Position numbers and translations under genes: made by a program. This document shows, in pieces, positions 49,401 through 62,700 of a DNA stretch of 64,000 nucleotides. How positions within the stretch are numbered: position 1 is the stretch's first letter; each line of letters begins with the position of its first letter. This DNA comes from Bugula neritina (Eukaryota > Bryozoa > Gymnolaemata > Cheilostomatida > Bugulidae), in the NCBI GenBank assembly GCA_964035545.1, contig OZ037765.1, positions 11,464,698-11,528,697 on the forward strand, given 5' to 3'. The notes beneath the pieces were generated by a model. That model had not been told where the DNA came from, made no database searches, and worked only from the letters and a program-made list of their open reading frames with translations.

Positions 49401-52197
49401 CTAGATTAATAATAAATGTGCTAATCCTCTGGGAAATGCTCAACAAATATATAGGAGTTATTTCAGGGCATAAAATCTACTCATGGCCACGTAACATCCC
49501 CTATATTTCTTACAAGGCCTAGTAACCAGTTGACACTGCAAAATGTATAACTATGCTTCGCTGTAAATTAGAATTACAGGTAATCATCATTAAGCAATTG
49601 TGATACAATAGATTTTGGAAACTAGCGTAGCAATGGGATTGGAAAAGCCAAGGTTTGAAAAAATTAGATAAAAATACAATAACAAAGGCAATCAATTTAT
49701 TATCAGTTTTATAACACAGGAGTAAACAAATATTCTAGAAAATTCTAATAACCAGTTACTATATTTAATATAACTTGTATTATTTTTTCAATTATCTAAT
49801 GCCAAGAAACAAGAGCAAGCTTTTACTCTGTAGATCACAACCGTAACTCACTCTGAATATATAATGGCACATAAATATTTAAAACTATTGATTTATAGGT
49901 TTGCAACTATTGAATTTGAGGAAAGTAAATGTATAGATTTCTTTGAAACAATATTTTTATCTTTTATCTAAACATTAATAGCTCAGCAAGTTTACACTCC
50001 TCCTTAATACCTCTTAACATTTGTTGCCCCAAGTGTTCATGATCTAACGATATTATAAAATTCTGACTACAATTTAAACTGATAGTGGCTGAAAAACTGA
50101 ACCAACTTTGTAGGACATGCAAATAAATGAATGATTATGTACTGCACAGGCTATAATATCAGTTTAAATGATGGTACATATGGCTGATGGTGCATTAAAC
50201 TCTACTTTCAATTGAATTATTCTACTTGATTTGAGGGCATACTGTCAACTGCTTGTAGTATCGAAGGCAAATTTCAATTAGCTTTACATTTGATCTAATA
50301 TCAATATTCACCCAAATAGATTTTGTTTAAAGATACAAAACCTGGCCACCTGTCAACAGGTGTGCTACATTGATAGTTACTATACAAGTAGGAGCTGATT
50401 AGCATGCAGTTTAGTTCAGCACACAGTTTCATATTATGATTTTCAACTTTCATAGCAAATATTATATCTTCTATTTCGCCATTTAAGCTACACTCTATAT
50501 TCTAGTCTCATTATACAAATCTTTTTAAGTTATAGTAATATCATTTCAAAGGTGATGAATCTACATTCATATACATACACGTATACAGTGCCCCATTCCC
50601 CCTGTTTGTCTTCTTCCTGCACAGCTACCCTAACTCTCTCATCTCCGCACAGATTATTATCACAGGCATCATTTAGAGCATCTTCCCAGTAGAGCTCTAT
50701 GTTATGATGAGTCACCTTGCCAACAATGGGTGGCGGAGGTCTTTCAGGAGCACCTGGGTTCAAGGACAAACAAACATTTCAATACAAGGAGTTAATTGGT
50801 CGAACCAAACAGTTATTTCTCAAACATTTCATTGTAATGACTGATCCAAAAAATTACTTTTAGTATTGATCTAAAATTTTCACAGATAACCAACATGTGA
50901 ATTTATAGCCTAAATTCGTAAAATACAATTATTTAACTCAGTCGTGATACTGGAAATGAGCATTGTTGTGAGAAAAAGCTGAGTTTAAAAGAAATAGTAA
51001 TCTACTGTGTAAACTTGATACACTATTTATGTATAGAAAATGAACTGGTTTTCTATAAACTATAATGAAAGAAATATAAGTAATAATTCATTTCACTGTG
51101 AAGTAGTCTAGAATGAAGGTTGCAAGGAATATATACCCATCAGAAGAAGAATGGAAATGCCGCTAAATGGCAATAATGAAAGTCACTAGAAAATATCGAA
51201 ACTCCAGCAGTTACAAATGAACAGGCTTTAGCCCAAAAAGAAAAACATCATTAGACATTTCAGAAAAGGTGCACATTAACAGAGCTTATTTGCTCACACC
51301 TACCAATTTTTATTACAGAAGACTATTGGTAAAATAATAGCTACTTAAAAAATTATATAAAAATTAAAGAATAAAGATGTAAGTAGAAACACCGAAAACA
51401 TATGTGAGGGCAAATCTTGCTACATCAGACTAGATACAGGACAAACAGAAGATCTGAAACATTTAGACCAGCATATCATGTGTAAAGGTCTAATGAGTTT
51501 GATGAGAAATAATAACGCTAATATTTAAACATAATCATCACCATAAAATACATAGTAAATATAATTAAAGTTGCAAAACATGCACACTTGGGTAAAATTA
51601 CACACACTGGGCCACCCTTTAAATTGAAATGATAAACAAATAAACTCTCAACAAGGTCATCACTACTTCTACAACTCTAAAGAATTGCAAATTTATTCTA
51701 CAGAATGTGTGATGTGTGGGAATGGAAGTTACTACAAAACATTAAGTTACCAATACCGTAATAAAAAGCTAAAATATTATTGAAAACAACACCTGACATG
51801 CATATCACATATTAAATTTAACAATAACAATACATTTTAACAATAACTTATATGTAAGGCCAAAGTATTTAAGAAATGCAATAAATCAACAGGCTGAAAT
51901 CAAAATTGAAGTTATAAAGTTTTCAGTAATAATTTACTATCTCCAACAGCAAAAATATTCAGAAACAAAATTTGTTGCACAAAACATTTCAAAATCTTTT
52001 GTGATCAAAATATAGAATGTCTAGACTTTAGATGGTTCTTTTATTTTGTAACTAAAAGCTAAAAAATTAACAATGCTTCTTGAAAGAAATTGTATTGGAA
52101 AACCTTTAGCCTGATTATATGCCTTTCAATGTGCAATAAGTTTTAATTATTTGGTTATTACAGACTAATAATTGAAACAACATGACTCACCAGACAT
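43449..52197 (-). CDS. FANK1: Fibronectin type III and ankyrin repeat domains protein 1 (complete, 10 coding exons)
   Basis: Exons on the minus strand: 52197-52191, 50753-50579, 49187-49063, 48118-48037, 46694-46620, 46233-46168, 45097-44883, 44738-44566, 43981-43937, 43505-43449. The sum is 1020 nt (339 aa; human about 345) with agreeing phases. Residues about 7-100 form one FN3 domain (PPPPIVGKVTHHNIELYW, GYAKRHSMEGLEPQTLYRYR). Ankyrin repeats follow from about 110 to 315 (IHLHRAVLLND, YGFTPLMQAAQKGY, VLIKHGADVDTQNDSGKTA, GGSTAFHWAIDGQH, LLIKNGADVDACDGDGKTAL, LLLKHEANIKVKN). In mammals the protein is abundant in testis and ciliated cells, with nuclear roles proposed. The first coding exon carries only ATGTCTG (7 nt), and the next starts with GTGCTCCT, giving MSGAPERPPPP. 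An internal ATG at 50769 would read through the acceptor and is less likely. Introns hold a long AT repeat (47.2 kb) and a polypurine tract (48.8-49.05 kb). Confidence 0.94.
45223..45600 (+). repeat. Purine-rich intronic stretch in FANK1
   Basis: The plus strand is dominated by A and G over about 380 bases (GAAAAGACTAGAAAAAAAC and similar), so the FANK1 transcript is pyrimidine-rich there. There is no repeat unit and no coding signal. Confidence 0.4.
47215..47292. repeat. (AT)n microsatellite
   Basis: About 75 bases composed almost only of AT dinucleotides, with a few interruptions, in the FANK1 intron between 46694 and 48037. Confidence 0.8.
48840..49050 (+). repeat. Polypurine (GA/GGA)n tract beside a FANK1 splice donor
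   Basis: About 210 bases of AGAGAG and GGGGGGAGAAG units with few pyrimidines on the plus strand. On the FANK1 transcript this is a CT-rich run that begins a few bases after the 5' splice site at 49062. Both strands stay open (105-112 codons) purely because the unit has no stops; neither frame is a gene. Confidence 0.85.
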
Positions 52198-53639
52198 TAC
52201 AACTGTGTTTAATATCAAACTAAAGGTCACTGTAGTTCAGGTAAATCCCATCAACTATCTGATTGAAACTCTGGGGTCTTTTATCTGACTGAAATATGTA
52301 AACTGTTATTACATAAATTAATGTTATGCTTCATTGTAAAACTAGCAGAAATATTGTAAATTCTAGATTAGTAATTCATTAGCAAAAAATCTATAACTGT
52401 AACCAATGAACTAATAAAACAACTCAAATACTCCTATATTTATTTTCACATTCATTTAAGCTTTAGAATCTCTAATGAATCTTTTATAATTAAGTGTATG
52501 GAAGAAAAAAGAAAGCAACTTTTAGATAATTCAAATGACCAACTTTCTTTTTCATGTAAACAATACATGCTACAATTACAATCCATTACACCAACAGCTT
52601 TAAAACATAAAAAACTTCACTGCAAGGGCAAATTAAGTTACAACACTAAAAGAAAAAGTGGATATAGTTACTAGTAAATCATAGAAGCAGACACAAACAA
52701 TGCCAATACAAGTATTATTGGTCATTGCAGCACAACAATTGAAGTATATTTACTTCATTTAGATTCTACATAGATTAAAAAAAGAAAAATATTGATTCAA
52801 AATATAAATTCTATGTAATCTATGTTACAGATTTTAGCATAGTAAAAGTACAAATATTACATTTTTCTAATCAGGCAAGATTCTTACTCCGGACTCAATC
52901 TGACAGACATTGCTAGAAGATGAACATAAAAGTTTGACTATTAACCTAAATGAGTTAATACTTGCAGCTCTGGTGTTTATGCTTCAAATTATACTACTGA
53001 TCATATGCCAGATCACACTACAATAATCATCTGACTAAAATTGACAAATCACTTGTATAATTACAATCTTATTTGTAGCTATTATCATATAAACCAAAAT
53101 GAATTTAATTTAATATTTTTAAAATAGTATCACAGATAATGCAATTGCAAGTGTAAATTTATAAATTAGTCTCACTATTACTGTATCAGTATTACTTACT
53201 AGTAGCATAAAAGCAAACATAACAATTTTTTAAAAACCAAGAGCAGTATTAAAAGTGAAATGTTTATTTTGCAAAAATACTAAATAAATAAACCAAAACT
53301 CACACTGGTTACTTATTACATTAGTCCTACCTTGACTTTCATCATTAATATAAATTTAAAAAGTTAATATGGCAAAGCCTAGTATAACTAATACTATAAG
53401 TATGACATTAACTATATGGGCAAATGGTTAGGCTTAGCTTGGTGGCTATGTCTATTAAATTATTACTGTATATTTACAAACTTCTGCTGAGGCACTGTAA
53501 CTGCTTCTTTGAATTGGGGTTATACAGAATAAGTTATAGTACTAGTAAGACTAATAGTTAGAGAAGGTTTAAAACAGTAATTCAGATTGTAAATACCAAT
53601 AACTATATTTTATAAGTATAAGTATTATAACAAAACAAA

Positions 53640-55450
53640 TACATTCAGAATCAGATGATACTCTTACTGATAAGCATCATCTGATCATAATCATGCTGAG
53701 CCCAAATTTGAATATCATAATCATTATGATTAACAGAATGATTATGATAATTATCATTATTAATCTTAATGTTATAATATAAATATTCTTATATTCATTT
53801 TGACAGTGATACTCAGACTGGCATTTTAATTCTTAGCGCATATTGATATAGTGATATACTGTAACTGTACGTGTATAATCTTAATCGTACCGATACACTT
53901 ACAGTCACAATAAAACTAAATCAGCATGAGTATAACTATGAGCATCACTCATTCTTAAAGTCACTTTGAATAACTGAATAACTAATAAGTAACTACTAAC
54001 TAGCAACTGTAAGTGCAACGCTAAATCAAAATGAAAATGTGGCAGAAAATCACCTTCAGAATATTCGCTTGGCCAATGAAAAAGAAATAATTTACAACAA
54101 TGCTACGGCTGGAGTTAGTAGCGTCAACTTAGCAGTAGTTCGAAACGGCCAACAAAATATTATTTTCAATTTGGGTGCACACTTCTTGTAAGAAGGTTCT
54201 TTTCAATTTGTTTACCCAGGCAACCAATGAGTGATCTAGAAAAGAATGGCAATTATTGGCTGTTTGCGAACACAAACATCAACATACTATAATGCAAATT
54301 AATTGTTTTGCAAAAAGAAAACATAAAACTTATAAGATTAAAATTCAAATTGTAATTTTATTTCAGGCTTTTCACACCAACTAATATTGGCTAATGATAT
54401 CTTTTAGAAACAAAATGAATAACGTCGCATTGTGTGTTGGGGGAGATAAATCTACATTTTGCTCGTGAGGCCTTTTTCAACGTCCCTGAACGACTAGACC
54501 TGCAAGAAGACATCGCACCACTAAACTTGCCCGTTACTACACGTCATTGTCCGTGGATTTTCCAAATCGTTAGTGATTTTACCAACATTAGTAATTGCGA
54601 CAGTTAGCAAAGTAATAATGTTAGTTTTGTTCTAGAACCAACTGCAAATGCAAGAGTATCCAACCCCAGTTGACTATCACTATATTATATAGTTAATGGT
54701 TATAGCTTAATTAGGCTATTAATTTATTTAACTATTACTTATTAGTATTAGTATTACTATTAGACATTAGTAATCAGTGACTGTGAGTGTAACTTACCAA
54801 CTATCACACTCACTCTCAGTATCACTAATCTAATTCTATTAGTATACTTATACTTATAGTATAAGTATACTAATAGAGTTAGATTTACTAATACTGATAA
54901 TATATTATTAATATACAGTTATTATTTATAGCTTAAATACTAAAATAGACAATTAATGTGTTTAGTTATTAGCTTAATACCTTAAACTGGCTTAAAGTTA
55001 AAGTTTAAACCTAAAGTTAACCATAGCGATTCAGCCATTCACCATTCACTGTGATTCAGTGATTCACGTAACCGTGGTCTCAAGTTTGCAGTTCAGATTA
55101 TTATTATGATTATTATAAAGTGATTACTATTAATATTATGATTATGAGATTGTAATTAAGTTATTAAGTTTAATTCTTAATGATTAACATAATGGTGATC
55201 ATTGTGATTATCATTGTCATACAGTCACATTGAGTCATTGTGATTGTCATTATGATGATGATGATTATTATGATAAGTGATCATGATTAATATTATCATT
55301 ATAATACTAATAGTTATGCTTATAGTTATAGTTATACTAAATATGAAATACTAATAGTATTACTATTAGTAAATGTAATACTCACTCAAATAGTATAACT
55401 AAAAGTATGGAGATTACTGATTATAAAATTATGCTTTAGCTGAAAGTTAA
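53640..55450. repeat. Cryptic hexamer repeat tract (TATTAG / GATTAT type)
   Basis: TATTAG, TATTAC, GATTAT, GTGATT and related hexamers follow one another, most clearly at 54715-54790 and 55085-55420, broken by unrelated AT-rich sequence. It resembles the tracts at 23.3-25.2 kb and 38.7 kb in style but not in exact unit. Confidence 0.55.
54827..54885. repeat. 28-bp near-perfect hairpin with 3-base loop
   Basis: Arms 54827-54854 and 54858-54885 are reverse complements with one mismatch; the left arm begins AATCTAATTCTATTAGTATA. The loop is TAT. It is almost free of G and C, so it could extrude as a cruciform. No T-run follows, so it is not a terminator-like element. Confidence 0.85.
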
Positions 55451-56792
55451 ACAGATCAGATTATGATCAGTAGGCTAATCACTGATTAGCGATTAAGCTC
55501 TGGGCCTCGCTTAGCATAATAAATTAATTATTGCTACTATTAAGTATTACATTTACTTTTAGATTTACTATGATGGTATGAGACTGAGTATTACTATTAC
55601 TATTAGCAATATTATATTGAATATATTTGAAGCAAAACATGAAAGAATTTCTCTGGTTAAATTTACTTCTAGCATAAGTAGCAGCTGCTTCAATTTCATC
55701 TATCACAAATGCTTACGATGACTCTGATCTTAGAAATTACTCCTATACAAAGTGAAAGTTTCAATTTAATACTAAAAATGGTTAGATTCATTTTGAGCTT
55801 GCAATCCTAATTTCGAGAAATATTAAAATAGCTAATGTTGCCCTTACTGATTACCATACTTATAATAATTTTATTCTAACAAATATTAATAAGTTCTATG
55901 GTAAACTAGAAAAAAGTTTAGTTGCTTATTTAAATCATATTTAGCATCTGCATAGTAATAATAATAAGTTAGATGATTGTTGAATAAAATTAAAACAGGC
56001 CTAATTTTAAATGCATATAACAAAAACTCTTTACATCAAGGGTTTTCTCACAGGGATAGTGACTATAAGTTTACTTTTTTTTTATTTTAAATGCATTTTA
56101 GTTTGCTGTCCTGCAACAGACAGCAAGCTGGCAAATATAAAAGTTAGATATACTGTCGGGCTGTCTCCTTACTAGCTTCAAGCTATTAGACAGTACTCTT
56201 TTGCTTCTTCTTTTTGTACTCCTTTTTCCTTGGCTTAGCTTAAGATTTGTATTTCTTTTATATTTTTCTTTCTATATTTACTATTAGAAGCGATAAATTA
56301 AAAACAACAACAACTGAATGATTGCTGTCACGAACACAAAAATTATAACTATTTATGAGTCAAGTAACACGGTAATTTATTGAGTGTCATAGTGATTAAT
56401 ATCTAACAGTAATACCTAACCCGGTTAATTTCTGCAAAAAAATTACTCTTTATATAAGCTTGCATAAAGTTTATAAGGTCTACTTAGGCAGTTTATCCTT
56501 TCAACATTTTTATGTGCAGTGCAATGTAAAACTTGTCTGTGCCCTATATTCCACCAAAAGCACAATATCAAGAGAGAGTGGGGGTTTGACATGCTTATAA
56601 AGGGGAGATAATTAATATAAAGAAGGTTGTATGACTACCCGGAATTATTTATTAGTTTGAATCTAAGCATTGCAACAAACAAAATGCTAATAAGTTCAAT
56701 AAATTATTTTATCTTTCAGAAATGCAGGATGTTGCTGCACATATGAGCCTAGCTCATTTGTGTTACTCGTTTGAGTCTAGTGAAAAGCAAAA

Positions 56793-59700
56793 ATGATAAG
56801 CTTTGGACGGACTTCAAAGAAATTTTATTATATGTGGCTAGTTTTAGTGTCAACACAGCTGCTTAAACATTTAGTCGCAGAACAAGATGACCGTGGTGCT
56901 CTCATCCAACACAAAACTTGCAACCTTGGTCACAGGTAAATTAATTCTTGTACAAGCTTACTTTATTTTCAGCTCATAGGATATTATCTTCTTGTAAACC
57001 TGTTAAAGATCCATATTAAATGTTCATTACATGTTTTTATTTGCAACTTTTATTTTTACATGTCTTTATTTGTTAATATAGAGGCCTGCTGTTAGTTAGT
57101 TTGATGAATGGTGAAGTTGCTGCTTTGAATCTATTTGATGGAACAGTATTGTGGCAGATATCTACTGGCCAAAAGCTCTTGTGTTCTAGTTTATCTACTC
57201 TAGAGGTCAGTTGTGTATGCTTCAATTTGGATGTCTAAGTTTAATTTTATTTGTTTATAATATTTAATTTAGTTTGTAATTTCAGCATCACCTTCGTTGG
57301 AAAAACTCAAATACTTCAATTAAATACTTTCAGTTACATTACAACAAATGATGAAAGAATTTTAACTTACTCATAGTTTTCTGAGAATGATTGCCATGTG
57401 AGTAATATAATTGTTTACAGGTCCTATACAATGGTATTCCAACTAGACTCGTTCCTTCGCTAGATGGATCTCTTTTCCGCTTCCACAATGAACATTTCGA
57501 GCCGTTACCTTTCTCTGCCGAGACCCTTTTATCTTCTTCTTTTAAACTTCCTGGAGACTCTACAATGGTTGGGTCAAAGGAGTTACGAACTGTTGGTTTA
57601 GACCCTGCATGTGGCCAGGTTGGTAAACAATTCAGTCAGTGTGCATATATATATTGATGACCTATTCAAGTTCTCATAATGTTCAAAGAGTTGTTATTTT
57701 GATTGATCAACATCAATATTGTACAATGTTTATAATACTCTATTGTATGTTTAGCTCTTTTATCGCTGTGATAAAGACGGTTGTGATAGAAGAGAGCAAA
57801 GTTTGCAGGAGAAAGATGTTCTTGTAATTAAGCACATGACACACACTGTTAGAGCTGTTTCTGCCAGGGATGGGGCTGAGAAGTGAGTATTAAAACATGA
57901 CATTAAGGTGTAAACAGTTTGATTTATTGCTTATTTTAACTTTTTTTATAAATTTGTGTAAAATTTAGAGTAGCCGTATTTATTACTAGTATAACTATGC
58001 TATTTGTGCCAAAAATAATTGAGAAACTTTATCATTTTTTATGAAACTTCATCATTTTTTATGAAAATTTTTATTCAGCCTACATTCATACTTTGTCATC
58101 GGTTTCTTCAATACTTTATATTAAATCTCATGCTAATGCATTGTTTTGCAGGTGGAATTTTAGTGTTGGGCACCATGAATTGGGTTTTTCAGAAAAAATG
58201 GATTCTGTTTATACCTCTGATGGCAAAGAGCAATGCGACTCTTCATTTTGTCAAACAAGTTTGTATCATTTATCACTTTAAATCTTCATTGTTTTATGTT
58301 ATAGTATCATAAACTTGTATTTTATCGTATAACAGCTATGAACAAAATCTACATTCTAAAATAGTGTTTGAAGAAAGCTAAAAAATGAATGCCAAATTTT
58401 ATAAACTTCACTTTTGATTTCAGAATTACCAACACTAAAGTTTTCTATATCTGACGGAATGGTTAGACGACAGAGTTTTGAAAATACTTTAGAGAAGTTG
58501 TGGGAAAGAAAGGTAAGCTATGCTTGACTTCTGCCACAATCATTTATTATCTAGTTCTGTTGTATCAGGTTTGTGAAATCAAAGCTTTATATCTATCTGT
58601 ACAAACCATGAATTTGACTGAGCTCTCCCTCTAATTGTATGTTTAGCTAGTGGCTCCTATATCAAAAGCATGGGTACTGGTTGATGGACAACTTGAGAGC
58701 ATAGATCTACTCAACCGTAATCACCTGATACTAGAAGAGCAAATATCTAGCTCTGATTTCGAAACTCTTCCGCCACCGTCACTTTATGTTGGTGAGCTTT
58801 TAATCTCTAGATTACCTGGTTATACAGAATCCCATTGATATGATTTTCAAGAAAGTTGTTGGTGCAACTTTAAAGATTGTAAGTAGAGCAAATTAACTCT
58901 GTGTTAAATTTTTTTATTGCCAAATAATCAAGTGTAGTTTTACTTTTGTCTAAAGACTAATTTTCGATGTTCTGTAATGGCCATAATACTTTTCATTCAT
59001 ATTTTGATTATGCTGAATTGAATTTTTATTCTTATTTTAATAAAATTGGAATTGTTTGTCAATTTGTTACATTATCCACAGTATAATTTATGTTATTTTA
59101 CTACTATTGTTTTCAGGGGTTTATGACAAGCAGGTGTACCTCCAGCCATCTGAGTTATTGCTGAAGAATATATCTTCTCTAGCAATAAAAAGTAGTGGTA
59201 GTCTCTTTGCAGACCTTCCCAAGGTTCAATGGGCTCCTTATTTAGCATCAAGTAGGTCTTTATGTTTATGTGTTTGCATTATTTTGGCTTTAACATATGT
59301 AATTTCGGACGGTAAAGATTGTTGAAAAATAATTTGATAAATCTAAAAAAAGTTTCATATGAAAGTTTCTAAAATTGTTCAATATTTTTATGGTAAATCT
59401 TTAGTTTTTTTATGAAACTCATCGTTTATGCGAGTATCTCTAATTGAAACCAGTTGTCTCATAAACGTATATTATATTGTAATTATGGTTTTATTCATAG
59501 CTCTACTTTTTTGATCTGGAAAGCCAAAAAACACATTTTTATTATTTTGTAATTTGTTGATAGGCATAGATGTAGCAATTTATTTCAATTAAGAAATTAC
59601 CGGATACGTCTTTCATCAATGTATGTTTCAATTTATCTGTATTTAGTCTACATTCTCTTCATAGCGGTATTTTCCAATATATTGTATGTAGCTAGAATTT

Positions 59701-62700
59701 ATTTATTTTAGCTCCCTCAAGAACGCCTGCACTGAACTATGGGCAAACAGATCCTACAAAGGAGCCACCGTCCAGTAGTAATGCCATGGCCTTGTTTAAT
59801 CCAAAAATGGACTATCCATATGGTAGTTGTAACATCCCCTATATCTATAAAAACAAATGAGTGCATAAGCATAACATATATCAACTCTGCAGGTCTAATA
59901 TTTTCTTGTTTTATGCTGGTTTTGATTTCTTAAATTGCTTTTAGATCAAGGATTTTATTTATCTACTGAGATTGTCCTTGTAAATGACACGCCCAGTGCT
60001 GCTCCTGATGTTGATGTCTGTAACAATGACTCTGAAAGTTACCCTGGCCACGATTGGGTGTTTGAAGATATACAGCCAACTATTATAGTAAGACAGCCTA
60101 CTTACTTCATGTACAAAATTAGCTTTCCCTCGTCAGTTCTCATTACCTTTCAATGTCTGTTCATCATTTGATTATGTGTGTTATATTCCATCAGTGTATT
60201 TTATTGGTGCGATATTCTGAACAAGTCTAGTCAATGTTTATGGACTTGAGTTTCACTGTAGTTTATATTTACTGTCACTAACGAAAGTTCTGCCTATTTA
60301 ATAAGTAAGTGTGACTTTCATGCAGATAGTATCCTTACAATATTACTGGAGGGAAGTGGTGGCTATTAGTTGTCTCTCTGCTATACTACTCAATGCCATA
60401 ATCTACTTTACAAGAGCTTATCGGAGGCGTCTGAGAAGTAAACTCCTGGTAAGGTGATGTCAATGTCTTCGCTTGTCAGAGGGATATTAAAACTTGATAA
60501 ATGTAGTTTATATCCAACATGTGTGTATTGTATTTTTTATTAAACTGCACTATTTCAGCTAAAGCAGTCTATTGTCTAATAATTATTATCATTATAGTAT
60601 ATTTATATATAGTAAGGTTTGGCCTGTTTATTATTTATAAACAATTTTTTTAATTTTCATCTAAAAATTATATTGCTTGCAGTGTATAACATAATATATA
60701 GATATTGAGCTGTTGAGATGCATATATGAATCTGTTGAAGTTATTAATGAAATGTTGGATTGTTCACAGTGCTTAGTTCAAGAGCAGGAAGTCACTAGTG
60801 ATGTTAGTGATTTTGAGGAAGGTGACAAACAGCGAAAGAAGCATGTAAGCAGTAAATCCTCTGATAAGCCTGACATACCCCCTACAGCACCGCCCATTCC
60901 TCAATACCATTCCAGGTATCTGGTAGCTGTACATACTATATACAAAACTAATGTAAATATTTATGTGCTAAAACCTACCTAAAGCCTTATCAATATTCTG
61001 GCATCTTCCAGTTATTTTTTGTTTTTAAAGTTACAAATTTAAACAAATCTTCTAAAAACAATCAAGTTGTTCGTATAAAGTTTCAATTTGAAAATTTATT
61101 AGTTAGTATTTTTCAATAGATGATAGAAATTATGTGGTATAAATTGAATACGTGTGCTTTTGAGCATTTATAATGCACATTTAAAGATATCGGCTGAAAT
61201 TGTTAATAGATTCCTTGCTACATTGCAGTTTTCATTTGTAAATACTTGGTAACCAATACAACGATTTACAAAGTAAAACCAAATAAGTAATCAAACTGCA
61301 TGTTGCAAAAAGCTTCAAATGATATCAGGTCAACCTGTTAGACCAATTACATTTCACATTCATTTAAATGGCTGTGCAAGAAAATTAAAAAGTCAACTTT
61401 CAAAATTATTCAATTGTATAGAAAAAAAAATTGTATCAAGAGTGTGCAGTATACAGTAAGTAAAGTATAGGCCTTTGATGTGATGGCTTTATTTTCTGTA
61501 GATATCAAACTGATTTTATGCATATACAATGTTTGGGAAAAGGAGGCTTCGGAGTCGTCTTCCATGCTAGAAATGCATTAGATGAATGTGACTATGCAAT
61601 AAAGAGAATAACCCTTCCCAACAGGTATTTGATCAATTTATGTATTCCTGCATCATCTTTAGTGGGAGAAACATTTTGTAAAGTTTTCTTAATTCTTTAA
61701 AGTTATTAGTTTAATGTCACGTTAACAAACCCAACACACAAACTAATATGTGTTAGCTTTGATATAAATATATGTGAGTTTTTAGTGAAGTTCATTCAAA
61801 GTTTTTATTTGAACCCAATTGCTATAATACTTATTATCACAATAATATTGTGTCTGGTGGTTGTTGTCTCACATGCTTATGACTGCAGTGCTGATGCTAA
61901 AGAGAAAGTCACCAGAGAAGTAAAGGCTCTGGCTAAGCTGGATCACCCTAATATTGTCAGATATTTTCAGTCATGGTTTGAAACGCCACCTCCTGGATGG
62001 CAGGAAGACAGAGACAAGATCTGGGAATCAACGTATGTATAGCTTGCTATACTGTAGATTATACTGTAGACATACGTTATACTGTAGACATACATTATAC
62101 TGTAGACACACATTATACTGTAGACATACTTTATACTGTAGACACACATTATACTGTAGACATACTTTATACTGTAGACACACATTATACTGTAGACATA
62201 CTTTATACTGTAGACATACATTATACTGTAGACATACATTATACTGTAGACATGCATTATACTGTAGACACACATCATACTGTAGACATGCATCATACTG
62301 TAGACATACATCATACTGTAGACATACATTATACTGTAGACATATTTGATGCATTATTTTGCCATATGGATGCCATGATCCTCTCAACTGTTATGGGACT
62401 TCATTGATAACCTTGACAATAGTGTCTTAAGAATAATTCTTGGTTTTTATAATATTTCAAATGCACCTTATAATTCCCATGCTGAGTTGAAAAAGCACAT
62501 GTGTATGTTTTATTGATGCGTTAAAACTGGTTGGTTTAGTTGAATATCTCCTTGTATGTTGATACACAGTGAGAAGTTTGTACCGACCCCTATGAACAGT
62601 GGATATCCCCTGGCTATTAGCAGACAGAGCTCCTCTCTTACCAACCCTCCTGCACGTAACAACTCTAGCACTCAGAGCTTTATTCCTAAGTTTAAGTTTG

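Larger units (their letters stand above)
52198..56792. other. Divergent FANK1 / PERK intergenic region
   Basis: No conserved coding sequence. From 52.2 to 53.6 kb it is plain AT-rich sequence. From 53.64 to 55.45 kb come TAATAG/ATTATG/ATAATC-like cryptic repeats and an exact hairpin (54827-54885). From 55.5 to 56.8 kb it is AT-rich again. Promoters for both genes should lie here; I cannot point to their elements. Confidence 0.6.

Noticed and set aside
62046-62343. Regularly repeated units considered as a CRISPR array
   Set aside because: The repeats are directly tandem without unique spacers, and the genome is animal.
61954-62407. Four overlapping frames of 119-136 codons with repeated 6-residue units
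   Set aside because: All are translations of the 18-bp minisatellite, open in several frames because the unit is a multiple of three without stops.
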